From Cognataquiflexum aquatile (GTDB lineage: Bacteria; Bacteroidota; Bacteroidia; Cytophagales; Cyclobacteriaceae), in the NCBI RefSeq assembly GCF_003316845.1, contig NZ_QMIK01000006.1:124001-188000 (forward strand): a DNA stretch of 64,000 nt. The letters are read 5' to 3'. The notes beneath the pieces are model-generated. The model did no database searches, was not told the origin of the DNA, and was given only the letters and a program-made list of their open reading frames with translations. The translations under genes were made by a program, and so were the position numbers. Shown piece by piece: positions 53,510 through 62,990 of the stretch (its first letter is position 1; each line of letters begins with the position of its first letter).

Positions 53510-55741
53510 ATGGAACAAGCAATTGTATATCTCGTCCCCGTAATGGGGATTATCGGCCTCATCGTGATGGCCATCAAATCGGCCTGGGTGGTCAAACAAG
53601 ACCCGGGGGATGCAAACATGGTTGAATTGGCGGGACACATCGCCAAAGGTGCCATGGCTTTTTTGAGAGCGGAATGGAAAATTCTTTTCTATTTCGTAGT
53701 TATTGCAGGTATTATTTTGGCTTGGTCAGGGACACTTGTAGACAACTCGAGTCCGATCATTGCCATCTCTTTCGTGATCGGTGCGGTGCTTTCCGCTTTT
53801 GCCGGGTACCTCGGGATGAACATCGCTACCAAGGCGAATGTCAGGACTACCCAAGCTGCCAAAACAAGTTTGAAAAAGGCACTTGATGTGTCCTTCACCG
53901 GTGGTTCTGTGATGGGAATCGGTGTTGCAGGTCTGGCAGTATTGGGAATGGGCTCGCTCTTTATCGTGTTCTACAACATGTTTGTAGTCTCTACAGGTGG
54001 CGATGTCAACGGTGCTGCCATGGCAACAGCCTTGGAAGTATTGGCAGGATTTTCTTTGGGTGCTGAATCCATTGCGCTTTTTGCTAGAGTCGGTGGAGGT
54101 ATTTATACCAAAGCTGCTGACGTAGGCGCTGACCTTGTAGGAAAAGTAGAAGCAGGTATTCCCGAAGATGATGTGAGAAATCCGGCAACCATTGCAGATA
54201 ACGTGGGTGACAACGTCGGTGACGTGGCAGGTATGGGTGCAGACCTTTTCGGTTCGTATGTGGCTACCATTTTGGCTTCCATGGTATTGGGAAGGGAAAT
54301 CGTCTCTGATGATAATTTTGGAGGAATCGCCCCGGTATTGTTGCCATTGGTGATCGCAGGTATGGGATTGTTGTTTTCCATCATTTCCACCTTTTTTGTT
54401 AAGATCAATAAAGACACAGACAGTGTTCAGGCAGCCTTGAACAAAGGAAACTGGATTTCTATATTATTGACTGTTACAGCTTCCTATTTCCTGATTGACT
54501 ACATGTTGCCTGCTGGTGAATTGGTGCTTTCAAGAGGAGGTTCCATTGCATTCACCAAAATGGGTGTTTTTGGAGCTGTTGTCATCGGTCTGATCGTGGG
54601 CGCACTCATGAGTGCGATTACTGAATATTACACTTCCATGGGAAAGCGTCCTGTGAATTCCATTATCAAGCAATCTTCCACAGGTCATGCGACCAATATC
54701 ATTGGAGGTCTTTCCTTGGGTATGGAATCCACCGTTGCTCCGATCTTGGTATTGGCAGCAGGTATTTATGGCTCCTTCTTAAGCGCAGGTTTGTATGGTG
54801 TGGCTATCGCCGCAGCCGGGATGATGGCTACTACTGCGATGCAGTTGGCAATTGATGCTTTTGGCCCGATCGCTGATAATGCAGGTGGTATCGCTGAGAT
54901 GTCAGGTTTGCCAAAAGAAGTAAGAGAAAGAACAGACATCCTTGATGCTGTCGGTAATACCACTGCGGCTACAGGAAAAGGTTTTGCCATTGCCTCAGCG
55001 GCATTGACAGCTTTGGCCTTGTTTGCAGCTTATGTTGGCATGGCAGGAATTGATTCTATCGATATTTACAAGGCAGATGTGTTGTCCGGATTGTTTGTCG
55101 GGGCGATGATTCCGTTTATCTTCTCTTCCTTGGCCATTGCGGCAGTGGGAAGGGCAGCGATGGACATGGTCAACGAAGTAAGAAGACAGTTCAGGGAAAT
55201 CCCCGGCATCATGGAATACAAAGCCAAGCCGGAATATGAGAAGTGCGTAGAGATTTCTACCAAAGCATCTTTGAGAGAAATGGTTGCTCCGGGAGCAATT
55301 GCATTGCTTTCACCGATCATTGTTGGTTTTGCCTTTGGCCCCGAAGTATTGGGCGGTATGTTGGCAGGTATCACGGTTTCAGGCGTGTTGATGGGAATTT
55401 TCCAAAACAATGCCGGCGGTGCTTGGGACAATGCCAAGAAGTCCTTCGAAAAAGGAGTCATGATCAATGGAAAAATGGAATACAAAGGTTCTGATGCCCA
55501 CAAGGCTTCAGTTACGGGTGACACTGTAGGTGATCCTTTCAAAGATACTTCCGGTCCTTCGATGAATATCCTGATCAAATTGACTTCTATCGTCGCTTTG
55601 ATCATCGCTCCGCATATTTCTGAAGGAGATGGTCATGGCCATGTTCAGATCAAGGCTGAGGATATCAAAGTAACCCAAGAAATTACGCATGAAGACGGCA
55701 AGGAAATTGAAAAAACCGTTACCGTGACGATCACCAAATAA
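53510..55741 (+). CDS. hppA: K+-dependent membrane-bound pyrophosphatase (Na+ and/or H+ pump)
   Basis: 743 residues, about 16 membrane helices. Pyrophosphate/Mg2+ sites are seen in [20 protein letters not shown] at about 230 and in the C-terminal [27 protein letters not shown] at about 481 has Ala at the position where K+-independent enzymes have Lys, which assigns it to the K+-dependent branch, largely Na+ pumps. It couples PPi hydrolysis to ion export. A tail of about 45 residues ([18 protein letters not shown]...) extends past the last helix. Confidence 0.96.
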   Translation: MEQAIVYLVPVMGIIGLIVMAIKSAWVVKQDPGDANMVELAGHIAKGAMAFLRAEWKILFYFVVIAGIILAWSGTLVDNSSPIIAISFVIGAVLSAFAGYLGMNIATKANVRTTQAAKTSLKKALDVSFTGGSVMGIGVAGLAVLGMGSLFIVFYNMFVVSTGGDVNGAAMATALEVLAGFSLGAESIALFARVGGGIYTKAADVGADLVGKVEAGIPEDDVRNPATIADNVGDNVGDVAGMGADLFGSYVATILASMVLGREIVSDDNFGGIAPVLLPLVIAGMGLLFSIISTFFVKINKDTDSVQAALNKGNWISILLTVTASYFLIDYMLPAGELVLSRGGSIAFTKMGVFGAVVIGLIVGALMSAITEYYTSMGKRPVNSIIKQSSTGHATNIIGGLSLGMESTVAPILVLAAGIYGSFLSAGLYGVAIAAAGMMATTAMQLAIDAFGPIADNAGGIAEMSGLPKEVRERTDILDAVGNTTAATGKGFAIASAALTALALFAAYVGMAGIDSIDIYKADVLSGLFVGAMIPFIFSSLAIAAVGRAAMDMVNEVRRQFREIPGIMEYKAKPEYEKCVEISTKASLREMVAPGAIALLSPIIVGFAFGPEVLGGMLAGITVSGVLMGIFQNNAGGAWDNAKKSFEKGVMINGKMEYKGSDAHKASVTGDTVGDPFKDTSGPSMNILIKLTSIVALIIAPHISEGDGHGHVQIKAEDIKVTQEITHEDGKEIEKTVTVTITK

Positions 55742-55763
55742 TAGAATAAATCCGATTCTATAG

Positions 55764-55792
55764 AAGGCCACCTGTGTATAACGGGTGGCCTT
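55764..55792 (+). terminator. rho-independent terminator of hppA
   Basis: Stem AAGGCCACC/GGTGGCCTT (nine pairs, 11-base loop) followed by TTTTTGTTTTTTT, 22 bp after the stop codon. Confidence 0.92.
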
Positions 55793-55857
55793 TTTTGTTT
55801 TTTTGACGGAGGTTAGCCATATTTTTATTACCTTTTTAATTCAATAACCATCATCCT

Positions 55858-57954
55858 ATGAAATTCCCAAAATCATTCCTTTTGTTTGTTCTCTGCCTTT
55901 TGGTAAACGGGCTTTTTGCCCAGTCCTTTACCATGGAGCAGGTTTCTTCCTTTTCCTTTCCTTCAGAATTGGTAACCTCTTCTGCCGGAAACAAAATGGC
56001 ATGGGCCATGAATGAAAAAGGACTCAGAAATGTCTATGTAGCTCAGGCTCCGGATTTCAGCCCAAGGAAAGTCACAGCTTTTGACAAAGATGATGGACAG
56101 GAGATCAGCAGTCTTCAGTTTTCCCCGGATGGAAATTGGTTGCTGTTCGTCCGTGGCGGAGAGCATGGCAGCAATTGGGACCCAAATGTAGGTTTCAATC
56201 CTGCTCAATCTACTTCCATCCCGAAAGTGGAACTCTGGACGGTATCTTTCGAAGGAGGAAATGCCAAAGCCTTGACGGAAGGGGATTATCCCACTATTTC
56301 TCCTGACAGCAAAACCATAACTTACATCAAAGGAGGTCAGGTCTGGTCGATTTCCCCTCAGGAAGGCAAAGCTTCCCAATTGTTTGAAGCCAAAGGAAAT
56401 ATCCATTCCATTGAATGGTCGCCTGATGGAAAAAAGTTACTTTTTGTAGCCAACAGAAATACACATTCATTGATTGGAATATTTAGCGGTGCTTCCAATC
56501 CTATCCAATGGGTTGCCCCATCTTTCAGCCGCGATGTCAGTCCAAGATGGTCTATCGATGGCACCAAGATCGCCTTTGTGAGGTTACCTGGCGGCAAAGG
56601 GCAGGAATTGCCAATATTGGAGCAAAGACATAATCCTTGGGAAATCTGGGTGGCCGATGCCGATACCGGTACGGCTTACAAAAGGTGGAAAGCGCCGGAG
56701 ACGCTTCGCGGTTCTGTTCCTACCACCAATGGCGGCTTCAACCTCCATTGGGCAGCAGAAAATAGAATTGTGTACCTGTCTTACGAAGACGGGTGGCCAC
56801 ACCTGTATGCCATGAATCCGGTTAGCGGTTCTTCTATGCAGCTGACCAAAGGCAACTACATGGTAGAGCATATCAGGTTGAGTCCCGATAAGAAATTTTT
56901 GGTTTTCTCGGTCAATACCGGGCCATCCAAAGAGGACATCGACAGACGACACATCGGTTTGGTGTCTGTCAATGGGGGAGAAATGAAACTACTTACCCAA
57001 GGGGAAGGCATTGAAGCCATTCCGTCTGTACTTTCTGATAACAAGTCGGTGGCTTATTTTTCTGCTACCGCAAAGAGATCTCTCCTTCCGACTATGGTTG
57101 GCATTGAGACCAATAAATCAAAGCTCATTGGAGAAAACATGATCCCTAGTGATTTCCCTTCAAAAAGCCTTGTGGTTCCAAAACAGGTAACATTTAAGTC
57201 CCCGGATGGACTTACGGTTCACGGGCAGCTTTTTGAGAAGGAAGGTGGTCCTGCCAAAAAAGCTGCGGTGCTTTTCGTACACGGCGGTCCGCAGCGACAG
57301 ATGCTGATGGGCTGGAGCTATATGGATTATTATTCCAATACCTATGCTGTGAACCAATACCTCGCTGAACTAGGATTTGTAGTCCTTTCTGTCAACTTCA
57401 GGTTAGGCATCGGTTATGGGTATGAATTTCACAAACCTGCAAGAACCTATTGGCAGGGTGCCGAGGAATACTTGGATGTCAAGGCTGCAGGGGAATACCT
57501 TGCAGGTCTTCCTCAAGTCGATCCAGAAAGAGTGGGCATTTATGGTGGTTCCTATGGCGGGTATTTGACGGCTTTGGCATTGGGAAAAGATTCAGGTCTT
57601 TTTAAAGTCGGAGTAGATATCCATGGAGTTCATAACCTTTCCGGAAGGTTGGAAATGCCGGAAGGCTACGAAAAAGCCCCCGATTTTGATGAGGCCGTAA
57701 AGACAGCTTGGTTTTCATCTCCCCTCGCTTATCTCGAGACATGGACTTCCCCTGTTTTATTTATCCATGGAGATGATGATAGGAATGTTCAGGTCAGTCA
57801 GACCACAGATCTGATCAGGAGATTTGAGGAGCGAAAGAAGCCTTATGAGTACTTGATCATCCCTGGTGACAGCCACCATTGGATGGTGTTTTCCAATATG
57901 GTCAAAGTCAACCAAGCCACTGCTGATTTCCTTAAAAAACACTTAAACCCATAA
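55858..57954 (+). CDS. S9 family serine peptidase (prolyl-oligopeptidase/acylaminoacyl type)
   Basis: 698 residues with a signal peptide (ending GLFAQSFT). N-terminal beta-propeller of PD40-like repeats (FSPDGNWLLFVRGG, WSPDGKKLLFVANR, LSPDKKFLVFSVNT) at about 25-420, then the alpha/beta hydrolase domain. Triad: Ser in GIYGGSYGGYLT (about 563), Asp in FIHGDDDRNVQ (about 641), His in GDSHHWMVFS (about 674). Periplasmic peptidase for short peptides. Confidence 0.95.
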   Translation: MKFPKSFLLFVLCLLVNGLFAQSFTMEQVSSFSFPSELVTSSAGNKMAWAMNEKGLRNVYVAQAPDFSPRKVTAFDKDDGQEISSLQFSPDGNWLLFVRGGEHGSNWDPNVGFNPAQSTSIPKVELWTVSFEGGNAKALTEGDYPTISPDSKTITYIKGGQVWSISPQEGKASQLFEAKGNIHSIEWSPDGKKLLFVANRNTHSLIGIFSGASNPIQWVAPSFSRDVSPRWSIDGTKIAFVRLPGGKGQELPILEQRHNPWEIWVADADTGTAYKRWKAPETLRGSVPTTNGGFNLHWAAENRIVYLSYEDGWPHLYAMNPVSGSSMQLTKGNYMVEHIRLSPDKKFLVFSVNTGPSKEDIDRRHIGLVSVNGGEMKLLTQGEGIEAIPSVLSDNKSVAYFSATAKRSLLPTMVGIETNKSKLIGENMIPSDFPSKSLVVPKQVTFKSPDGLTVHGQLFEKEGGPAKKAAVLFVHGGPQRQMLMGWSYMDYYSNTYAVNQYLAELGFVVLSVNFRLGIGYGYEFHKPARTYWQGAEEYLDVKAAGEYLAGLPQVDPERVGIYGGSYGGYLTALALGKDSGLFKVGVDIHGVHNLSGRLEMPEGYEKAPDFDEAVKTAWFSSPLAYLETWTSPVLFIHGDDDRNVQVSQTTDLIRRFEERKKPYEYLIIPGDSHHWMVFSNMVKVNQATADFLKKHLNP

Positions 57955-57978
57955 CTGACGCCTTTTATCAGTTATGGG
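57948..57978 (+). terminator. hairpin terminator of the S9 peptidase gene
   Basis: Eleven-base-pair stem CCCATAACTGA/TCAGTTATGGG overlapping the stop codon region. A T run (TTTTTAATTTT) follows only after about 12 bases, so efficiency is uncertain. Confidence 0.6.
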
Positions 57979-58330
57979 ACAAACATCGGTTTTTAATTTT
58001 CCAATATTTGTTCCATTCTTTGATTCCAATCAAATATTCCTGTTTTATTGAAAAACCCGGATTCGTCTGGATTTTATTGAAAATTCTTAGGGTTTGGCGA
58101 CTAATTGATGATGAGGATCAAAGAATCGTTTGGGAACGACTACCTATAAAAAGCAATGCTTTGATCTAAAGGAAATTTTTATAATTAAATATTAAAAATA
58201 TACTATTTTTTTCCCTTCTTTTTGACTTTTAGCAAAATAAATACCCAGTTCTGGGTATTGTTTTCAACTAAGCTGATAAATATATTTATGCCTATCATAA
58301 TTGGTTATCGGAACTTTTAATTGGTTATTT
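57979..58330. other. intergenic region, 350 bp
   Basis: A+T-rich. A plus-strand open stretch ending near 58168 (IDDEDQRIVWERLPIKSNAL) reads like protein but has no ATG and no family I recognise, so it may be a gene remnant. TAAGCTGATAAATATATTTATG near 58270 is the likely promoter area of the next gene. Confidence 0.35.
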
Positions 58331-58726
58331 ATGGATTCGGATAGAAAACAATGTCATTATTGTGGAAAATCAATTCTTGGAAGAGTAGACAAAAAGTTTT
58401 GTGATGATTATTGCCGCAACAGCCATAACAACCAACGACGGATTGGCGACAGTCCGGATGTGAGAAACATCATGGCCTATCTCAAAATTAACCGCAACAT
58501 TCTTGAAAGCATTCTTGTGGATGGGGTTGAGAAGGTCAAGGTTCCCAAAGAGCGTCTTCAGAGGCTTGGATATTTTTTTAAATACCATACCCATACCTAT
58601 ATCAATTGGAAAGGAAACGTGTACACCTACAGTTTTGATTACGGGTTTGTGGAATTGGAGGATGGTTGGGTCTTGGTGGTGAGGGACCTTGGAGATAACC
58701 CATCAAAAACCTCCAACAGAAATTAA
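58331..58726 (+). CDS. zinc-ribbon protein conserved in Bacteroidota
   Basis: 131 residues from the ATG at 58331. N-terminal CHYCGKSILGRVDKKFCDDY gives a CxxC...CxxxC zinc ribbon (Cys8, Cys11, about Cys24 and Cys28), similar to DUF2116-type ribbons. Then a helix (VRNIMAYLKINRNILESIL) and a strand-rich tail (TYSFDYGFVELEDGWVLVV). A small cytoplasmic protein of unknown job. Confidence 0.75.
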   Translation: MDSDRKQCHYCGKSILGRVDKKFCDDYCRNSHNNQRRIGDSPDVRNIMAYLKINRNILESILVDGVEKVKVPKERLQRLGYFFKYHTHTYINWKGNVYTYSFDYGFVELEDGWVLVVRDLGDNPSKTSNRN

Positions 58727-58798
58727 TTGGTTTTGGGTATCCGAAAATGGGTATATACCGTAAACTATACTGCATTATGAAATCATCCTCAATGCATT

Positions 58799-59578
58799 TT
58801 GGATTTGAACAACAAGAAACAATTGAATTCAGGAATAGGACAACCTTTGGCAAAGTCACTGTATAATGAACTCGCCTTTGCAGAACTGCAAGGATGGTTG
58901 TACAAAACCCGGAAAAAACCCGGATTTATAAACAAGCTCACCAAAAGCACCCAAGAGGGAATCAACAGCCTTATTCCGGAAAAAGTCCATCAAGTCATTA
59001 CCTATGCGATAGAGAAAATGGTAAAGGGCGTTTTGTTCGGCACCATATACATTACTCCCTCACCACTGTATGCCATGACTTTGGAGGAAAGAGAGAATAA
59101 AGTGAGGAAAATCATCAAGATTTATCAAAACACGGCATCTGCAGAGGGAGCGATCACAGGGGCAGGGGGGATTTTATTTGGATTGGCGGATTTTCCGGCA
59201 TTTCTCACCATCAAAATGAAGATGCTCTTTGAAATTGCTGCTGCATACGGGCATGACGTAAAACAATTTGAAGAGAGACTATACCTTTTGTATATTTTCA
59301 AACTGACTTTTTCAAGTCAGGAAACCAGAAACCAGACTTTGTCTTTGCTTGAAAATTGGCAGGATTATATATCCAAACTTCCTTTAGAAGTTTCTGATTT
59401 TGACTGGAGGGATTTTCAGTTGGAATACAGGGATTACCTCGATTTGGTAAAATTGGCCCAACTTGTACCGATTATTGGTGCGGGAGTAGGGGCTGTCGCC
59501 AACTACCAATTGGCCAACAAACTCGGAATCAATGCCATGCAGTGTTATAGATTAAGGCATTTTGATTGGGAAATTTAA
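58799..59578 (+). CDS. EcsC family protein
   Basis: About 259 residues. EcsC-domain marks: YNELAFAELQGWLYKTRKKP, GAITGAGGILFGLADFPAFL, MLFEIAAAYGHD and VPIIGAGVGAVANYQLANKL. The frame has no ATG near its beginning; the first usable codons are TTG at 58799 or 58805, and ATGs at 58777 and 58792 are out of frame, so the start is uncertain. EcsC proteins accompany ABC transporter or secretion functions; exact role unclear. Confidence 0.88.
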   Translation: MDLNNKKQLNSGIGQPLAKSLYNELAFAELQGWLYKTRKKPGFINKLTKSTQEGINSLIPEKVHQVITYAIEKMVKGVLFGTIYITPSPLYAMTLEERENKVRKIIKIYQNTASAEGAITGAGGILFGLADFPAFLTIKMKMLFEIAAAYGHDVKQFEERLYLLYIFKLTFSSQETRNQTLSLLENWQDYISKLPLEVSDFDWRDFQLEYRDYLDLVKLAQLVPIIGAGVGAVANYQLANKLGINAMQCYRLRHFDWEI

Positions 59579-59705
59579 CTTTCCTTTATTTTTTGATTGA
59601 TGAAAGTTGGCAGAATAATTGATTTTAATTTCTTTTATGTTAAATTTGTCGGTCTATCTCGGTATCAAACCGCATTGCTTAGTACCCACCTAAATTAAAT
59701 TTTGT

Positions 59706-60329
59706 ATGTTGAAACTTAAATTATTATCGCCAAAATCGATGGTGTTGATTTTGTTGAGCGCTGTTATCATTTTTTCTGGATGCGTAAAAGAAGAAAGTCC
59801 TGAGGATGTTACTATCGGCGAACCTTATCAAGGTGGCGTTGTTGCCCATATTTTTGAACCTGGCGAAGAAGGATATGTTGAGGGCAAAAAAACAGGGATC
59901 ATCATCGCCCCTGTTGAAGAAGTGTTTTTGTCCCAATGGGGCTGCCAAGGAAGGGCTGTAGGAGGGACATCTCCGGAAGTTGGTTTTGGAAGATCAAATA
60001 CGGAAAGAGTTCTTGCTTTTCATGATGCCTTGCCTAATTATTACAGTAACCCGACCCAATGTCATCCAGCAAATAACGGGACAGTGGCTGCAAGGGTAAC
60101 CATTGATTTTAATTTGGGGGGATTCAATGATTGGTTTATGCCAAGTCAGGAAGAAATGAACTACCTCTATAAAAACAGAGATAAAATCGGAGGATTTTCT
60201 TCAGTAGAATACTGGAGCTCTTGTGAAAGCAATGCAGCCAATGCCTGTGTGATGTCTTTTGTTACCGGAGAATTGTTATCGAAACCGAAAAGCGAAGTCT
60301 TAAATGTAAGGGTTATCCGATTCTTCTAA
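59706..60329 (+). CDS. DUF1566-domain lipoprotein
   Basis: 207 residues. Lipobox in VIIFSGCVKEE (Cys at about 26). The DUF1566/Lcl-type C-lectin-like domain follows: GGVVAHIFEPGEEGYVEG, then GGFNDWFMPSQEEMNYLYKN and YWSSCESNAANACVMSFVTG. Surface-exposed, binding partner unknown. Ends with a terminator. Confidence 0.9.
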   Translation: MLKLKLLSPKSMVLILLSAVIIFSGCVKEESPEDVTIGEPYQGGVVAHIFEPGEEGYVEGKKTGIIIAPVEEVFLSQWGCQGRAVGGTSPEVGFGRSNTERVLAFHDALPNYYSNPTQCHPANNGTVAARVTIDFNLGGFNDWFMPSQEEMNYLYKNRDKIGGFSSVEYWSSCESNAANACVMSFVTGELLSKPKSEVLNVRVIRFF

Positions 60330-60351
60330 ATTTGAAAAACAAATAAGAAAA

Positions 60352-60378
60352 AAACCTGCGGATCAGTTCCGCAGGTTT
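60352..60378 (+). terminator. rho-independent terminator
   Basis: Eleven-base-pair stem AAACCTGCGGA/TCCGCAGGTTT with a five-base loop and a following T run, 22 bp after the DUF1566 gene. Confidence 0.93.
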
Positions 60379-60426
60379 TTTTTTGCCAAAGATTTTGATT
60401 TAAATTCAGGAAATTCCACTTCCGAT

Positions 60427-60840
60427 ATGTCAATGCAAATTCCTGATTGTTTCTATCGTGTATCAGTCAAAGCACTCGTCGTGGATTCTTCCCATAAGTT
60501 TCTCTTGGTCAGAGAGGACAATGGCTTGTGGGAACTTCCCGGTGGAGGATTGGATTTTGGGGAAAATCCTCAGGAAGGATTGAGGAGAGAGCTCTTAGAA
60601 GAAATGGCTTTGGAAGCAAAGTCGATTTCCGACAAACCCGAATATTTTTTTCCCGCCATCAATCCTAAAGGCCATTATATAGTCAATGCAGTTTACCAAA
60701 CAGTGCTTTTTCACCTTGATTTTGTTCCATCACCCGAATGTCGTGAAATCAGATTCTTTAGCCCTGTTGAAGTATTTGAAATCAAAGAATGGATGTATCC
60801 AAATGTTTTGGAATTTGCCAGGCTGTATAAAATGCCTTGA
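60427..60840 (+). CDS. Nudix hydrolase
   Basis: 137 residues. Nudix box GGLDFGENPQEGLRRELLEE at about 40-59 contains the essential REL-EE metal ligands; the usual Gly after EEx is Ala (EEMAL). Strand KALVVDSSHKFLLVREDNGL precedes it. Hydrolyses nucleoside-diphosphate derivatives, exact substrate unknown. Cytoplasmic. Confidence 0.92.
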   Translation: MSMQIPDCFYRVSVKALVVDSSHKFLLVREDNGLWELPGGGLDFGENPQEGLRRELLEEMALEAKSISDKPEYFFPAINPKGHYIVNAVYQTVLFHLDFVPSPECREIRFFSPVEVFEIKEWMYPNVLEFARLYKMP

Positions 60841-60867
60841 CAATCATTCTTGACCTCCGCTCATAGA

Positions 60868-61635
60868 TCAGAAATCTGTTCCTTTTTCTCCAAGATCAAG
60901 GCTTTTGATCCAAATGTTCCGGTAAAGTACATTATGTCCTTCGGCTTGTAATTTGATACCACCCGGACGATCTGTGATACCTTTTCCGCCATCATTTCCG
61001 CCGTCTTGTCCTGAATTGGGACCTCCCCAAACCTGGCTGATGGACTTATCTTCATGGATTTTTTTGCCGTTGAAGTAGATGGTAACGCGGGCTTTTTCGA
61101 CCAACTTTCCATCTTTAAATCTCGCTGCTTTGAAGTTGATATCGTACGCATTCCATTTACCCAATCCATTGTAAGCCTGAACTGTAGGGATGTGCTCATT
61201 GATGATGGCTGCGAGACCATGGTCCCCATAATCACCGTCAAGTATCTGGATTTCATACCGGTTTTGAAGGTATACTCCGGAGTTACCACCGGCCTCTTGG
61301 ATCAGAAACTCAACATGCAACCTAAAATCCCTGAATTCTTCCTTGGTGACAATATCTGCCGCACCATACAATCCTCCTGCTGCGGCGGGGTCATTGCTGT
61401 TCATCGCTGTACCTTTGTTTACCGGATCTTTTACGATTTCCCATTTGATGGGTGGCTCGGCCTTTAATCTTGGGCCTTCCCAATAAGTCCATTTTTGGTC
61501 CAGCATTTTTCTGCTTCCATCAAAAAGCTGTTGCGCATCTTTGGGTTTCTTGGCACTCACCCCAATTTGGGCCATAGCCAACACAGGCGAGATGATGCAA
61601 ATGGCAAATAGTATTGTTCTTTTTAAAATTTTCAT
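60868..61635 (-). CDS. DUF1080 (3-keto-disaccharide hydrolase-like) secreted protein
   Basis: 255 residues from the ATG at 61635. Signal peptide ends VLAMAQIGVS. Jelly-roll DUF1080 marks: EFRDFRLHVEFLIQEAGGNS, GVYLQNRYEIQILD and RPGGIKLQAEGHNVLYRNIW. The family includes concanavalin-like lectin-fold enzymes acting on 3-keto-glucosides. Convergent with the Nudix gene. Confidence 0.92.
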   Translation of the reverse strand: MKILKRTILFAICIISPVLAMAQIGVSAKKPKDAQQLFDGSRKMLDQKWTYWEGPRLKAEPPIKWEIVKDPVNKGTAMNSNDPAAAGGLYGAADIVTKEEFRDFRLHVEFLIQEAGGNSGVYLQNRYEIQILDGDYGDHGLAAIINEHIPTVQAYNGLGKWNAYDINFKAARFKDGKLVEKARVTIYFNGKKIHEDKSISQVWGGPNSGQDGGNDGGKGITDRPGGIKLQAEGHNVLYRNIWIKSLDLGEKGTDF

Positions 61636-61811
61636 GGTCATCTGGTTTGATTCAATCATCAAGATAATCAGCAATCGGTATTATTTGAAAATATATTATG
61701 CAGTCGGATTTTATTTACTTTTATTCCTGTTCAAGGCAGGAATTTTTTTGGAACGGATAATTTTTGGACAATAAGATTTTTAAATTGCCTCGAATACCAA
61801 CCTATCCACCT

Positions 61812-62714
61812 ATGAAACCATTCCGATTCTTTCTGATTTTAACTTATTTCACCATTGCTTTTGCCTGTGGTTCAAAAGAAAATAAAATCAGCACAGAGGA
61901 CCACGCCTCAGAGGTGGAAGCTTGGTATCAAGAACGGATAAAATCCCTGAAAGCAGACGAAGGTTGGCTCAACCTGATAGGCTTACATTGGCTCGAGGTA
62001 GGAGAAACTACTTTTGGAACGAGTTCTGAATCCGGCTTTCGGTTGGAATCGGAGGGTTTTCCTGATTCGATAGGGGTTTTTTCTTTGGAAGAAGGAAAAG
62101 TTTACTTCACGCCGCAAACTGATAGCATCTTTATTGGTGAAAGTGAAGTGAAAGAAAAAATCAAGATTTTTGATACCGAGGGCCAACTGTCTGAGAAACT
62201 TTCCCTCGGAAGCCTCAGGTGGAACATCATCAAAAGGGCAGATGCGTATGGGGTTAGATTGAGGGATTTGAAGACAGCTGCAGTAACCCAATTCGAGGGC
62301 ATTGAAAGGTTTCCTGTTGATATTGAATGGAGACTTGAAGCTAAATTCGTTCCTTATGTACCTGTCCGGGAAATCCCGATCACAAATGTTCTGGGGCAGA
62401 CCACCCCAAATCCATCACCGGGTTATCTTGAATTTGAAAAAGACGGTAAATCATACAGAATCGATGCTTTGGATGCTGAAGACGAATTATACCTAATCAT
62501 TGCAGACAATACCAGCGGTGGAGAGACTTATGGAGGAGGCAGGTATATGTATGTCAAAAAACCCGTTTCAGGAGATCTTGTGATTTTGGATTTTAACAAA
62601 GCCTATAACCCTCCCTGTGTGTTTACCCCACATGCCACTTGTCCTTTGCCACCAAGACAGAATATGCTTGATTTGCCGATTATGGCTGGGGAAAAGACAT
62701 TTGGAGAACACTGA
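61812..62714 (+). CDS. DUF1684 family lipoprotein
   Basis: 300 residues from the ATG at 61812; an upstream TTG at 61764 was rejected because it buries the signal peptide. Lipobox TIAFACGSKE. DUF1684 marks: DEGWLNLIGLHWLEVGETTF and YNPPCVFTPHATCPLPPRQN near the C-terminus, followed by LPIMAGEKTFGE. Function unknown. Confidence 0.92.
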   Translation: MKPFRFFLILTYFTIAFACGSKENKISTEDHASEVEAWYQERIKSLKADEGWLNLIGLHWLEVGETTFGTSSESGFRLESEGFPDSIGVFSLEEGKVYFTPQTDSIFIGESEVKEKIKIFDTEGQLSEKLSLGSLRWNIIKRADAYGVRLRDLKTAAVTQFEGIERFPVDIEWRLEAKFVPYVPVREIPITNVLGQTTPNPSPGYLEFEKDGKSYRIDALDAEDELYLIIADNTSGGETYGGGRYMYVKKPVSGDLVILDFNKAYNPPCVFTPHATCPLPPRQNMLDLPIMAGEKTFGEH

Positions 62715-62796
62715 TTGAAGCGAGATATGAGACATGAGACAAAAGTGAAAGTTGAAATTTTTTCAAACTTTTTGGGCCCGGAATGATTTTTTCTGT

Positions 62797-62937
62797 ATGA
62801 AGAAATCGGAATTGCCAACCAAGACTTGCCCAGTCTGCAATCGGCCATTTGCATGGAGAAAAAAGTGGGAGAAGAATTGGGAGAATGTGAAATACTGTTC
62901 CAAAAAGTGTGCAGGTACCAGGAAAACATTGCAATAA
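62797..62937 (+). CDS. DUF2256 family small zinc-finger-like protein
   Basis: 46 residues from the ATG at 62797. Sequence is [20 protein letters not shown] and [13 protein letters not shown], the standard DUF2256 arrangement with four Cys (CxxC and CxxxC) and conserved WRKKW. Function unknown. Immediately followed by a terminator. Confidence 0.93.
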   Translation: MKKSELPTKTCPVCNRPFAWRKKWEKNWENVKYCSKKCAGTRKTLQ

Positions 62938-62969
62938 AAAACCCGATTGAAGTAACTCAATCGGGTTTT
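62938..62969. terminator. bidirectional terminator between convergent genes
   Basis: Thirteen-base-pair stem AAAACCCGATTGA/TCAATCGGGTTTT with loop AGTAAC, between the convergent DUF2256 and metalloprotease genes. The stem has A runs on one side and T runs on the other. Confidence 0.9.
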
Positions 62970-62990
62970 CCATTTAAATAGGGATCATTT

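Noticed and set aside
57990-58168. Open plus-strand stretch reading IDDEDQRIVWERLPIKSNAL
   Set aside because: No ATG, no family recognised; noted only as a possible remnant.
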